Shown here: positions 1 through 9,653 of the stretch, one piece after another | Layout: each line of letters begins with the position of its first letter | Position numbering within the stretch: the first letter of the stretch is position 1 | Origin: Bacteroidales bacterium UBA1392 | GTDB taxonomy: Bacteria; Bacteroidota; Bacteroidia; Bacteroidales; UBA932 | DNA: 30,609 nt | Reading direction: 5' to 3' | NCBI GenBank assembly: GCA_002305275.1 | Contig: DBQO01000027.1 | Span: 1-30,609 of the forward strand | The notes under the pieces: generated by a model | The model's database searches: none | Seen by the model: only the letters and a program-made list of their open reading frames with translations | What the model was told of the DNA's origin: nothing | Made by a program: the position numbers and the translations under genes

Positions 1-27
1 CGGACGTCTCTTTTTAGAAACGGGCTG

Positions 28-58
28 CAAATATAGAGACATTTTTTTAATTGGGCAA
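28..58 (-). promoter_or_regulatory. Promoter reading left out of the window
   Basis: On the minus strand a -7 box TATATTTG (plus 28-35) follows a TTG -33 element (plus 56-58) after 20 bases. This is a full match to the Bacteroidota primary-sigma pattern TTG-N19-21-TAnnTTTG. It points to a gene or RNA starting left of base 1, which cannot be identified. Confidence 0.6.
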
Positions 59-77
59 AAAAATGCTCAAAAAAAGA

Positions 78-719
78 TTATTCTTTTATTTCTTCATAAT
101 CAACATCCTCCACAAGTTCTTTGGCAGGATTTGCATAGCTCTCTGACAATTTTTCTTTTATTGCCTTGCGAATCTTGATAGTCGCGTAGAGTTCAAACAA
201 TCCATAACCCAGAAAACCTGCACCCAGAAGTCGGAACATCAGGATCTGAGACTCGTGAGGATTGAACACCAAGAAGAGGCCACAAAGAGCCACAATGCTG
301 GGCAGCACATACATATACCAGGGTATCGGAGCGTGTTTATGCGCTGCAATAAATGTAACGATTTCACCGATACCGAAAACCACCAAAATGATCCCAAGGA
401 GTAACAGCAAGAACCCTACGAACACATCAGGGATAAGGATCAAAACAGCACCGAAGGCGATACTCAGTATAGCATTCACTACAAAGAAATTCTCCTTTAC
501 CTTGTCAGTAGTACCTTGTGACTTTACACTCTTTCTCCTGCTGATAAAATAGATTACGAGGGATACACAACCGATCACCAGAAATAGTCCACCGATGATG
601 CGCACTATGAGATCCTTCATCGTATCGGGCCAGATAAGCAGCACTAGACCCGCTACAATCCCAACCAAAGCCCTTAAGTAGCCATAAGTGGGATTAAAAA
701 AACTTTTGAATGACTTCAT
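78..719 (-). CDS. HdeD-like DUF308 integral membrane protein
   Basis: This 213-residue protein is mostly hydrophobic, with about six membrane-spanning stretches in two similar halves of short helices rich in Gly, Leu, Ile and Val. The layout is that of the DUF308 repeat of the HdeD family (acid-resistance membrane proteins in E. coli; role in Bacteroidota unknown). The C-terminal 35 residues are charged and probably cytoplasmic. The gene starts 25 bases after the stop of the macroglobulin gene on the same strand, so the two are probably co-transcribed, which suggests an envelope role. The start is the ATG read from plus 717-719. The family call rests on hydrophobic pattern and length rather than a catalytic motif. 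No clear terminator follows it; the next signal is a promoter pointing away. Confidence 0.75.
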   Translation of the reverse strand: MKSFKSFFNPTYGYLRALVGIVAGLVLLIWPDTMKDLIVRIIGGLFLVIGCVSLVIYFISRRKSVKSQGTTDKVKENFFVVNAILSIAFGAVLILIPDVFVGFLLLLLGIILVVFGIGEIVTFIAAHKHAPIPWYMYVLPSIVALCGLFLVFNPHESQILMFRLLGAGFLGYGLFELYATIKIRKAIKEKLSESYANPAKELVEDVDYEEIKE

Positions 720-744
720 ATGATTATATCTGACATTACTCTTA

Positions 745-3700
745 TTATTTCACTTCGCACCAACCACCCTTTACAGATGCATTGACTGTCTCATCATACA
801 TCGCCTTACAAATAGTTGAAGGGAGATAGAACTTGCCTTTGTAGGTAGCCGTTGCCCTAATGGTTATCTCCTTTGACGACGATTTATCAAGGTTAAAGTA
901 GGAATATACCCTGTCGTCACGGTAGTCCTGATAGAAATCCGTTGTACGATAATTGGCAATTTCCCATCCGGAAGGGAATATCTGTGATAGTATGAGATTT
1001 GTATAGTTTTCTGTTGCGCTGGTGTTGGTCACACGTGCCTTGATTACAAAGTCGGTACCTTGTGTAAGCGAGAATGGATCTACAGGTGCGCCATTGGGCA
1101 ATGTGTAGCTGACCGAGAGACGAAGTCCGTTGGAGAAGTCTGTTTCCTGACCCTTTGCCGGTACTCCCGTAGAGCTCATGACTATATAGGTAGGAGCATC
1201 TGTCTTATTGGTAAACTCAAAGTCTATGCTTTCGCCTTTTGTTACATCCAATGTACGGCGAACTATACACTTGTCGTCTTTGAGAGTAATACTCTCTCTT
1301 CCTGCTTTAGCAATGATATTGACTCCCTCTTCAGAGTATTGTGAAGCGTAAGCAGCCACGGCATTCAAAGCCCAGGCGGTGCTTTGCGTACTCATAAAGT
1401 GATTGCGGTCATTTAGCGATTTGGATAGAGTCTCTATCGACTTGAATGCCTCCTGCTTATTGCCCGTCAGACGGTATGCAATGGCTGAAACGGCCTTGAA
1501 TCTATCTTCACTCTCAAATGAATGGGAAAATCTGTCAATTTTACCTACAGGCCGGTTGGATACCTTTGAGATGATATTCTTTGCAACATCACTCTTCTTA
1601 TCGGCGGCATAAGCCAGTGCGAGGAACCAGCCGGACTCAGTGTTCATATTATCCACCTCATTACGCATACGGTTCATATCACCTCGAGGAGCAGCACCTG
1701 AGAGCGTAAGAACGTAGGCCGCGTATGTTCGGTAAGGATAACCCTGTGATGTTGAAGAGGCCACATCTTTGACAAATGATGTCATACTGCGTTTGAGCCA
1801 GGCAGGTACTGCATAACCCTTAGCCTCAGCTTCAACCAGGAAGTGAAGCGCATATATGGTACCCCATGTGCTTGCAGAGGCATACGAAGAGGTGTTCGGC
1901 CAATAGGTCATACCTCCATTATTGAGAGCATAAGAGGGAATTTTTGTAATAGTCGCCTTGATATTCTTCTCGCATTCGCTCTTCTGCTCATCACTCAGTG
2001 TCTGGACTGCTCCAAGATAGAGTTGAGGGAAGGCAGAGGAGACTATCTGTTCGATGCAGCCGTGAGGATATGTCACCAAGTAGTCGAGGCGATAACTCAG
2101 ATCTACAGGAGGAATGGAACTTGCCTCCACGAAAGCAGTATTCGTGCCCTGTTTGCCTGCAAGCTCAAAGGTCACTTTTTGGCTCTTGCCACCTGCCAGC
2201 AGTATAGTCTTGGCATTGGTGGTAAGGGGATTGGGATCCCTAATGTCAATTTCTATCTTCTCCTCCGCATTATCTGCTGAGCATTTGGCCTTTGCAGTGA
2301 TTTTGGCTATCCCCTCGGCAGATGAGGCCTTCACTTTAAAGAACGCCATCTGCTCACCCGCAGCCGTGAAGTTGAGTGTCTGAGATGAAGATCCGGATAC
2401 ATCTAGCAAATCGTTGGTCGAGAGCGAAACGGTTACTTTGCCCAGATTGTTCTTCATCGCAAATACTGTAATAGGAATCTCTACCTCTTCATCGGTACCA
2501 ATGACCCTTGGGAGAGTACTCTGTACCATCAAAGGTTTGGTAACGGCAACGTTTTGCTCTGCAGAGCCTTGTGCTTTTCCGTCAGTCGCCACCACCATCA
2601 CGCGGAGGTTGCCTATGTATGCAGGAAGAGTTATTTCGTGACTCTGTTTGCTTCTGGATTTGATGGTAAAGGGCCCAAGGAAAATTGATACGGGTTTGAA
2701 CCTTTCAGCTTTGTTGGCTGCTGCAATCTCCTCAACTTCCCCATCACCTCCGATGGCAAACATCTGCTCCATTCTCGCACCATAGGCACCGATTACAAGA
2801 TCGTAAAGGTCCCAGCTACGAACACCAAGAGCCTCGGTAGCATAGAAAGCACTCCATGGATTGGGGGTCTTGAATCTGGTAAGACTGAGCAATCCCTCGT
2901 CCACTAAAGCTACAACATAGCTCATCGGGCGACCATCACGCTCACTTACAGTCAGTGTAACTTTGCTTTCAGGACGAATCTCGTCAGCTATGCCGATACG
3001 GGGATTAAGATGAGTGGCATCATCCTCCACCACTATCCTCTGGATTCCGAACAAACGGATGGGAGCATCATTGACTGTGGTGTTGTGAGGCTGAATCAGG
3101 GTAACTGAAGCATAGACATTAGGAGTCATTCCCCTCTCAATAGGGATGCGGATTGTGGTCTTGGTATCCGTACATGTCTGCCAGAAGGTCTTGAGTACGT
3201 TTTCTCCCTTTTCAAGGGAAACAAGTACCCTCGCGCCGGGTGCAGAAGGAATGGTGAGTTGTGCCTCCTCACCCACACTATATTTATCCTTATCCAGGGA
3301 TGTAGCGAGACGAGTAGCCGATTCACTGCCGGCATCGGCACGCTTGTCATCTCCGGTATAAACCTGTGTAATGTATGAGGTGGCGTGACCGCCCTGAGGG
3401 TCTCTTACTCTAATGAAATAGTACCCCGATTCATCGGTAAATGTTAACGGAAATGAACTCTCACCATTGACAATGGAAACCTTAAAGGTTTTGTAAGGCT
3501 TGTTATAGGAATCCTTCGAATAGGATGCAAGCTCACTGCCGGAAGAACCCCACCACCAACTCCATCCCATCTTATAGACCTCAACCTCTGCGTCAACACG
3601 ACCACTCACGGGATTGCCTTTGTAGTCTACTGCAGCAAGTTTTATGGTATGTGTCTTGCTCTTGTCGAGATAAGGGTCTCCCCAGTAATCCTCCGCTTCC

Positions 3701-6075
3701 GGAACATTGATACCCAAATAGGTCTTGTAGGGTGAAATCGTAGTAGTGTAGGAGTCGATGCTGAAATCTCCGCTCTTCTCAAACACTCTCGTTGTGAAGA
3801 CTGCTCTGAGCATACCCGGTTGCTCACCGATGCCGCCCAAGCGATAATTGAAAGAGAGACGTCCATCCTGGTCTGTCCTTCCCGGAGTGAGATTGTATGT
3901 GGCTTGACTAAAACTTCTCGAACGATCTACAAATACGAAATTTTTAAATTTTGCAAACTCCGTAACTCCACGGAAACACTCGATATCGATTCTTGCCTCA
4001 AGATCTGCGGCCGCAGAGCCCACAAGCCATTTGACGGAAAGATTACCATTAACTAAATCTATGGGTACCACCTCTTTCTCGTCCATCTGGAGATCTATCA
4101 GGAGTTTGTTTGGCTTGACCGTCTCTATCCTGACGCTCTTTGAGTAGGTTTGACCACCCGCAGTCACGTCCACCTGCCAGTGACCTGTGGGGTCACTATC
4201 GGCAGTCTGGAATCTGAATGCATACATTCCGTTAAAGCCGTTGTTATTGACAATCGATCTTATAATCTGTCCTTGAGGATTTCTCAAAACTGCCGTAACG
4301 GGATGGTCTGAAGGAAGTACCCCCTCCTCCAACATAGAAATAAACGTGATATAGATGTCGTCTCCCGGTCTCCAAACTCCTCTTTCCCCAAAAATATAAC
4401 CCTTCTGGCCTCCTGATACGGATGTACCTCCAACGTCAAAGTTACTAACAGAGAGTGATGCTCCATAGTTGAGTTTGAGATAATTCTTGTCACTACCGCT
4501 GGTAACTACCGCCGTATGGGGTTCTTCGGAAAGCTTTATCTCCACTTTGCCGTCACTGCCTGTAGAACCCTCACCAATTACCTGATTGACATAATCGAAG
4601 ACTCTGACTTTAGCTCCCGACACAGGGGATGCGTCAATAATATTTGTCACAAAGAAAGTATAGGTGCCTTTCCCGGAGCCCTTGGCTATTACAGCAAGGT
4701 CAGAAGCGAGAATGTTGACATGCCTCTCTTCGTAATCGTAATAGGAGCCAAAATAGTAGTCGCTATCATAATAATCCGAGTCCTGCTCCACAAGAGGGTC
4801 AACGCCCTTAATGCCGATACGGTAGAGTGCACCTTTCTGAACCTTTATAAGGTCGGTTATATTGAGACCGTAACTGGCCACACTCTTAAGCTTGGATGAT
4901 GAAGGGTCAGCCAAAACCAAAACCGTGTCCACTACAACCTTGGCTACGCGACCCAGTATATAATTGCTCTTTTCATCGAGTCTCTCAGACTGAAGATACT
5001 GGAGCATATTATTTTCGTAAATGCGATGTACCCTCACCTGTACTTTTGCATAATTCTGAGACTGGAAGAAGAGTTTGTTACCATTTGATGAGGGCAGTAC
5101 GACACCTTTGGTAGAGAACTTTACAAAAGGTTTTTTCTGGGGAACATCAAAAGTTTGCTCCCAATCAAAACCGAGCTGCTCACCTTTGGCATTCTTAACA
5201 AGTTTACTGATATTGACCGTCTGCCTCAGCACATCCTCGATTGAAGGATATATGGTAAGCTTATTCCTGTCAACAAGAAACCTTAGTTTACCTGCATTTG
5301 GAAGTTTTACAAGGTTAGCCATAACCTGTTTTTTATCGAGGGCCGAAGAGAATACTATCTCATAGCGGTAAGGGTCGAGCAAGGGTTCAGCGCTGATTAT
5401 GACAAATGCTCCCTCAGCGGGAATATTGAATGACCAGGAACCCATATCATTGAACAACTCATACTTTCGGCTTATGGTAAAAACGGACTGCTTTTTCTCC
5501 GGAATTATGTTGTTGATTGAGAGCCGGTGTACAAGGCCATCCTCCGCATGCTGCCAGGAAACAGAAAAGTCTTTGCTCAGGCTTATACCTTTCTCTATAT
5601 ACTCGTTGCCAACCGGATCTGAGGTGGTTATGACAATATCGAGATGGTATTTATCCTCCTCATCGGGATAAACGGTAATTGCACCCAATTCATAGTGAAT
5701 TTCAGGAGCCAAGGTCTTAAAATTGTAACTCACCTTAGCGGATCTTTTACCTACAAGCTTACCGGCATCTATCTGAATTTTATACTCGGCATTGAAGTCC
5801 AATGGCTCGGCAAAAAAGATAGCCACAGTACGCTCATCAATCAGTGATACGCTGAACTCCCTTTTTGGAGTAATCTGGACCAACTTTTTCAGTTCATCGG
5901 GCGTATTGTCGCCTACATTGATGACATAAGCATCAGGTACTGTTATGACTACGGGGTCTGTAGTCCTGATTTCCGAGGAGACGGATAATGCGTAATCACC
6001 CTTACCCTGATTACAGGAAACCATGGATAGGAGAATAATGGTCGTAAATGCGATAAAAGCAGTCAGTCGTTTCAT
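745..6075 (-). CDS. Alpha-2-macroglobulin family lipoprotein (YfhM/ECAM-like)
   Basis: Bacterial alpha-2-macroglobulins are protease traps: cleavage of a bait region springs a reactive thioester that couples to the protease. This 1776-residue protein begins with a lipoprotein signal ending MVSC, lipid Cys at residue 21, so it should be anchored in the envelope. The thioester motif GCIEQ is intact, C1340 to Q1343, followed by the helical TED-type region, and the C-terminal part looks like a beta-rich macroglobulin domain. The N-terminal 1000 residues are beta-sandwich MG-like repeats, including a Tyr/Asp-rich insert near residues 440-455. Length agrees with bacterial ECAM-type proteins. The PBP1C gene lies divergently, 56 bases away, from an overlapping promoter. 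In E. coli the two functions share an operon, and the accepted idea is that the macroglobulin guards the periplasm when the wall is breached and PBP1C repairs it. Confidence 0.93.
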   Translation of the reverse strand: MKRLTAFIAFTTIILLSMVSCNQGKGDYALSVSSEIRTTDPVVITVPDAYVINVGDNTPDELKKLVQITPKREFSVSLIDERTVAIFFAEPLDFNAEYKIQIDAGKLVGKRSAKVSYNFKTLAPEIHYELGAITVYPDEEDKYHLDIVITTSDPVGNEYIEKGISLSKDFSVSWQHAEDGLVHRLSINNIIPEKKQSVFTISRKYELFNDMGSWSFNIPAEGAFVIISAEPLLDPYRYEIVFSSALDKKQVMANLVKLPNAGKLRFLVDRNKLTIYPSIEDVLRQTVNISKLVKNAKGEQLGFDWEQTFDVPQKKPFVKFSTKGVVLPSSNGNKLFFQSQNYAKVQVRVHRIYENNMLQYLQSERLDEKSNYILGRVAKVVVDTVLVLADPSSSKLKSVASYGLNITDLIKVQKGALYRIGIKGVDPLVEQDSDYYDSDYYFGSYYDYEERHVNILASDLAVIAKGSGKGTYTFFVTNIIDASPVSGAKVRVFDYVNQVIGEGSTGSDGKVEIKLSEEPHTAVVTSGSDKNYLKLNYGASLSVSNFDVGGTSVSGGQKGYIFGERGVWRPGDDIYITFISMLEEGVLPSDHPVTAVLRNPQGQIIRSIVNNNGFNGMYAFRFQTADSDPTGHWQVDVTAGGQTYSKSVRIETVKPNKLLIDLQMDEKEVVPIDLVNGNLSVKWLVGSAAADLEARIDIECFRGVTEFAKFKNFVFVDRSRSFSQATYNLTPGRTDQDGRLSFNYRLGGIGEQPGMLRAVFTTRVFEKSGDFSIDSYTTTISPYKTYLGINVPEAEDYWGDPYLDKSKTHTIKLAAVDYKGNPVSGRVDAEVEVYKMGWSWWWGSSGSELASYSKDSYNKPYKTFKVSIVNGESSFPLTFTDESGYYFIRVRDPQGGHATSYITQVYTGDDKRADAGSESATRLATSLDKDKYSVGEEAQLTIPSAPGARVLVSLEKGENVLKTFWQTCTDTKTTIRIPIERGMTPNVYASVTLIQPHNTTVNDAPIRLFGIQRIVVEDDATHLNPRIGIADEIRPESKVTLTVSERDGRPMSYVVALVDEGLLSLTRFKTPNPWSAFYATEALGVRSWDLYDLVIGAYGARMEQMFAIGGDGEVEEIAAANKAERFKPVSIFLGPFTIKSRSKQSHEITLPAYIGNLRVMVVATDGKAQGSAEQNVAVTKPLMVQSTLPRVIGTDEEVEIPITVFAMKNNLGKVTVSLSTNDLLDVSGSSSQTLNFTAAGEQMAFFKVKASSAEGIAKITAKAKCSADNAEEKIEIDIRDPNPLTTNAKTILLAGGKSQKVTFELAGKQGTNTAFVEASSIPPVDLSYRLDYLVTYPHGCIEQIVSSAFPQLYLGAVQTLSDEQKSECEKNIKATITKIPSYALNNGGMTYWPNTSSYASASTWGTIYALHFLVEAEAKGYAVPAWLKRSMTSFVKDVASSTSQGYPYRTYAAYVLTLSGAAPRGDMNRMRNEVDNMNTESGWFLALAYAADKKSDVAKNIISKVSNRPVGKIDRFSHSFESEDRFKAVSAIAYRLTGNKQEAFKSIETLSKSLNDRNHFMSTQSTAWALNAVAAYASQYSEEGVNIIAKAGRESITLKDDKCIVRRTLDVTKGESIDFEFTNKTDAPTYIVMSSTGVPAKGQETDFSNGLRLSVSYTLPNGAPVDPFSLTQGTDFVIKARVTNTSATENYTNLILSQIFPSGWEIANYRTTDFYQDYRDDRVYSYFNLDKSSSKEITIRATATYKGKFYLPSTICKAMYDETVNASVKGGWCEVK

Positions 6076-6093
6076 ATTTTTTCGGTTAATTGT

Positions 6094-6109
6094 TATATTT
6101 GCAAATGTA
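6094..6109. promoter_or_regulatory. Overlapping divergent -7 boxes of macroglobulin and pbpC
   Basis: TATATTTG (plus, 6094-6101) drives pbpC and TACATTTG (minus, plus 6102-6109) drives the macroglobulin gene. The two boxes abut inside the perfect palindrome ATTTGCAAAT (6097-6106). No convincing TTG -33 element is seen for either direction, which may mean weak or activated promoters. RNA polymerase could occupy only one direction at a time. Confidence 0.55.
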
Positions 6110-6131
6110 CTGAAAAATCGTCTCCATTCAT

Positions 6132-8438
6132 ATGCTAAAAAGCAAAAAGAAGAAAATAATTATAGCACTTTGCTGCGCCGCAACCCTTGCGGCGCTTGTT
6201 ATTATCTTCTTTCCCCGCCGGATTTTTCATAAACCGGTCAGCGCATTACTTGAAAGCTCAGACGGAAGAGTGCTGGGAGCCAGAATTGCCTCTGACGGAC
6301 AATGGCGATTTCCACAGGTTGATACAGTACCCGACAAATTTGCCCGCGCCATCATAACATACGAAGATAAACGGTTCAGATACCACCTGGGGGTGGATCC
6401 TCTGGCCATAGGGAGGGCTATTCTACTCAATATGCGCAAACGAGAGATTCGTAGCGGCGCCAGCACCATAACGATGCAAACCATACGCTTGAGCAGGGAA
6501 AATCGCCCACGCACAATTGGGGAAAAAATTATCGAAATGCTCCTGGCGGTGAGACTTGAACTGCGCTATTCCAAAACGAGAATCCTGGCGATGTATGCCT
6601 CCAACGCCCCTTTCGGAGGCAATGTGGTAGGACTTGAAGCGGCCTCCTGGCGTTATTTCGGCCGACCGGCCGGAGAACTCTCCTGGGCTGAGAGCGCCAT
6701 GCTGGCCGTACTTCCCAACTCTCCCGCATTGATCCATCCCGGCAAAAACCGGGAACTCCTGCTGGAAAAAAGAAATATGCTATTGGACAAAATGGCCTCC
6801 AAGGGCATAATAGATGCTACTGAATGCATGCTCTCCAAAGAGGAACCTCTGCCCGACAAACCATATCCCATGCCCGATATTGCATACCACTACCTGGAAA
6901 CTCTCCGCAAAGAGGGAGGTGACCGCAGGTATGTCACTGATATTGACAAAGGACTCCAGGAGCGCGCCGAGGAGATTCTCCGCCGACACGTGACACTATT
7001 CGAGAGCAATCAGGTCTATAATATTGCAGCCCTTGTAATGGAAGTAAACACCGGTCGCATCATCACATATTGTGGCAATCTAAACCCTGAAGGCAGCGGT
7101 GCAGGCCATGGAAGGGCTGTGGATGTGATACAAGCGCCTCGCAGCAGCGGAAGCACTCTAAAACCTTTTCTATACGCTGCAATGCTTGATGACGGAGAGA
7201 TACTTCCCACGATGCTTGTGCCTGACATTCCCTCACATTACAAGGATTTCACTCCGAGTAACTTTAACCACACCTTCGATGGTGCAGTACCCGCAAACAG
7301 CATCATAAGACGCTCGCTCAACGTACCCTCAGTAAGGCTGCTTCAGGAGTATGGTGTGGAGAAATTCCTGTTGCTCCTCAAAGAAATGGGATTTACTACG
7401 ATCAACCGCAGTGCAGAAGATTATGGCCTGTCCCTAATTCTTGGAGGTGCGGAAATACGGCTCATAGACCTTGTGCATGCCTACCGTAATATGGCTGCTA
7501 CCCTTGCAGAGTCTAAGGAGGAGCTCTCACCTTTCTCCCCGGGAGCAATATGGTGTACTTTCGACGTTCTCACAGGGGTCAGCAGGCCCGAGGAAGAAGG
7601 GAGCTGGCAAAGTTTCAGTTCATCACGCACGGTAGCCTGGAAGACGGGTACCAGCTATGGAAACAGGGATGCCTGGAGCATAGGTGTTACTCCGGAGTAT
7701 GTTGTGGGAGTCTGGGTAGGCAACTGTAACGGCGAGGGACGACCCAATCTTACCGGTATAGGCTACGCTGCACCTGTAATGTTTGAAATACTCTCCATAC
7801 TGCCACCTACCGGATGGTTTGAACTGCCGATACTCGACCTTGAAGAGATTGCTGTCTGCCCGTTAAGCGGACACCCCGTATCCGATATTTGCTCTATTGG
7901 TACCGGTCTCACTCCTGATACGCTTTTGGTACCCCCGCATGATCATAGGCCGGACGTCTGTCCTTATCACCGTTTACTCCACCTCAGTGAAGACCAAAGG
8001 TATATTGTCAATAGCGACTGTTATAGTACGGCTAAAATGATTATACGCTCGTGGTTCGTGTTGCCTCCTTCGCAGGAATGGTATTATATGGCCACGCATC
8101 CGGACTACCGCAGGCTGCCTCCCCTCCACCCTAATTTTACATCGGGGGGAGGTTCATCGCGCGGCAAGATTGTGGAGATAATCTATCCTCAGGAGGGAAT
8201 GGTGTTGGCGGCTCCCCTTTCTCTCGATGGAAAGAGTCAGGGAGTGGTATTCTCAGCGGCACATGCCACTCCATCAGCGACTCTTTACTGGCATATTGAC
8301 GATCGCTATATAGGCTCCACAACGAGCAACGAACACAAGATGCTGATCATTCCTGAGCCCGGACAACACCGTCTGGTGGTGACCGACACTAACGGTAATA
8401 GTGCTTCCGTCCGGTTTGAAGGTGCGCAAACCAATTGA
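6132..8438 (+). CDS. pbpC: Penicillin-binding protein 1C, bifunctional glycosyltransferase/transpeptidase
   Basis: It polymerises lipid II into glycan and may cross-link peptidoglycan at the outer face of the inner membrane. The 768-residue chain has a membrane anchor at residues 9-27. The GT51 domain shows E78-D-K-R-F82 (catalytic Glu) and the G109-A-S-T-I-T-M-Q116 block. The transpeptidase shows S341-T-L-K344 (SxxK), S395-L-N397 (SxN) and K504-T-G506. The C-terminal part, with a Cys-containing CPLSGHPVS segment and a final beta domain, matches the PBP1C C-terminal family. All catalytic residues are present. The ATG at 6132 places the anchor directly after a short basic start (KSKKKK). The macroglobulin gene opposite fits the known pairing. 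A tRNA-His gene with its own promoter follows. Confidence 0.95.
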   Translation: MLKSKKKKIIIALCCAATLAALVIIFFPRRIFHKPVSALLESSDGRVLGARIASDGQWRFPQVDTVPDKFARAIITYEDKRFRYHLGVDPLAIGRAILLNMRKREIRSGASTITMQTIRLSRENRPRTIGEKIIEMLLAVRLELRYSKTRILAMYASNAPFGGNVVGLEAASWRYFGRPAGELSWAESAMLAVLPNSPALIHPGKNRELLLEKRNMLLDKMASKGIIDATECMLSKEEPLPDKPYPMPDIAYHYLETLRKEGGDRRYVTDIDKGLQERAEEILRRHVTLFESNQVYNIAALVMEVNTGRIITYCGNLNPEGSGAGHGRAVDVIQAPRSSGSTLKPFLYAAMLDDGEILPTMLVPDIPSHYKDFTPSNFNHTFDGAVPANSIIRRSLNVPSVRLLQEYGVEKFLLLLKEMGFTTINRSAEDYGLSLILGGAEIRLIDLVHAYRNMAATLAESKEELSPFSPGAIWCTFDVLTGVSRPEEEGSWQSFSSSRTVAWKTGTSYGNRDAWSIGVTPEYVVGVWVGNCNGEGRPNLTGIGYAAPVMFEILSILPPTGWFELPILDLEEIAVCPLSGHPVSDICSIGTGLTPDTLLVPPHDHRPDVCPYHRLLHLSEDQRYIVNSDCYSTAKMIIRSWFVLPPSQEWYYMATHPDYRRLPPLHPNFTSGGGSSRGKIVEIIYPQEGMVLAAPLSLDGKSQGVVFSAAHATPSATLYWHIDDRYIGSTTSNEHKMLIIPEPGQHRLVVTDTNGNSASVRFEGAQTN

Positions 8439-8461
8439 CAAAGCCTTTTTTCCATTATTTG

Positions 8462-8491
8462 TTGAATAATCCGAAAGAATGTCTATATTTG
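8462..8491 (+). promoter_or_regulatory. Promoter of tRNA-His
   Basis: TTG at 8462-8464, a 19-base spacer and TATATTTG at 8484-8491 give a full Bacteroidota consensus promoter. Transcription would begin around 8498, about 20 bases before the tRNA. Confidence 0.7.
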
Positions 8492-8514
8492 CAGTCCCTT
8501 CCGAACAAAGGGTA

Positions 8515-8591
<77 letters not shown>

Positions 8592-8595
<4 letters not shown>

Positions 8596-8634
8596 AAATA
8601 GAAAAAGCGGCTATGCCGCTTTTTCTATTTTGGG
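8592..8634. terminator. Very strong bidirectional terminator after tRNA-His
   Basis: A perfect 20-bp inverted repeat (8592-8611 with 8615-8634) has a 3-base loop TAT. Its core AAAAAGCGGC-TAT-GCCGCTTTTT gives a G+C-rich stem with a U tract in both directions. It can end the tRNA-His transcript on the plus strand and the DUF4249 transcript, which ends at 8667, on the minus strand. Confidence 0.85.
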
Positions 8635-8666
8635 TGGGTCGCTTAGTTCCCTGTTTCAGGACTCAT

Positions 8667-9632
8667 TTATCTTATCACAACATCAAATTGATACAACTCT
8701 TCGGATATTGAATTAGTTTTAGACCCTACTAAGCCAACACCATTTTTGATATTGGAGTGGACTTGGACAGGCTCTTGCAAAACAGAGTTATCAAAGGTTT
8801 GACGGTATGACTTAAGATACTTATAGTAGTTCTCATCAATTGTGCAAAGGGAAATAGCAAAGGTTAGAGGACCTTTGCTGACTTCAGGATTATGGTAAAA
8901 ACCTAATGTCAATGGGTATTTCTCAATACCATTTATTGACCTGTCGTCGAAAAAGCCATAAGAGTAAGATCTCTTCGGTTCACCAAAAGCCTCTATGATA
9001 TAATCAACCTTTTCTGCGAATATTTTATCCTCATACTTGACATCTATCCAATTGTCAATCCAATCAGGATGTTCAGGATAATATTCTGCACGCTTTTTAG
9101 CACTTACCCAATAATAATCATTACTATTTTCATCATCACTGAAAGTTATCTGCAGTTTGCCATAATATCCATTGCCATTTTCGTTCGGTACTAATGAAAT
9201 TACTTTTACATCGATTACCGATGTCGGATAAGGGACTACCGTTGACCCACTTGTCACCTCATTGAAATCGGGCAAGGATGCCTCTATGCGCACCTCATCA
9301 CCACTATTTACAATTGCATCGGATTTGTAATACTCATCTCCATCAACAGGTTGATGCGGTGGATTTCTGTCATATACTTTCAAATGCTCTATAAACTCTC
9401 CATTGATATATAGACTTACTGTGGCATCCTTTCTCCAATTTTGAATTGGAACATTATCAAGGAAGAAGACACTTTCACCTACACTTACCAAAACCGGTTT
9501 GCCGGCTTCAGCCATCGAGTATAAAACCATATATTTCTCTTCAAGGCGATCAGGAAACTCTATATTGTTTTCACACGCACTAAATGATACTGTAACCAGA
9601 ATCAACGTTAAAAATCTTATAATTTTATTCAT
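8667..9632 (-). CDS. DUF4249 family outer-membrane lipoprotein
   Basis: This 321-residue lipoprotein has lipid Cys at residue 20 (SFSAC). The start of the mature part (DRLEEKYMVLYSMAEAGKP), the beta-rich body with Gly-Asn turns and the pairing with a TonB receptor are typical of DUF4249 proteins, which are found almost only in Bacteroidota beside such receptors. Their biochemical role is not known; by analogy with SusD-type partners they may help capture a ligand at the cell surface. The gene starts 21 bases after the stop of the receptor gene on the same strand, so the two form an operon. The strong bidirectional terminator at 8592-8634 lies just downstream. Confidence 0.85.
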   Translation of the reverse strand: MNKIIRFLTLILVTVSFSACENNIEFPDRLEEKYMVLYSMAEAGKPVLVSVGESVFFLDNVPIQNWRKDATVSLYINGEFIEHLKVYDRNPPHQPVDGDEYYKSDAIVNSGDEVRIEASLPDFNEVTSGSTVVPYPTSVIDVKVISLVPNENGNGYYGKLQITFSDDENSNDYYWVSAKKRAEYYPEHPDWIDNWIDVKYEDKIFAEKVDYIIEAFGEPKRSYSYGFFDDRSINGIEKYPLTLGFYHNPEVSKGPLTFAISLCTIDENYYKYLKSYRQTFDNSVLQEPVQVHSNIKNGVGLVGSKTNSISEELYQFDVVIR

Positions 9633-9653
9633 AATTAATTATCTGAAAAGTGT

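Noticed and set aside
745..6075. Long antisense open frames within the macroglobulin, PFOR and ftcD genes
   Set aside because: They are frame shadows of well-supported genes, with no domain, start context or signal of their own.
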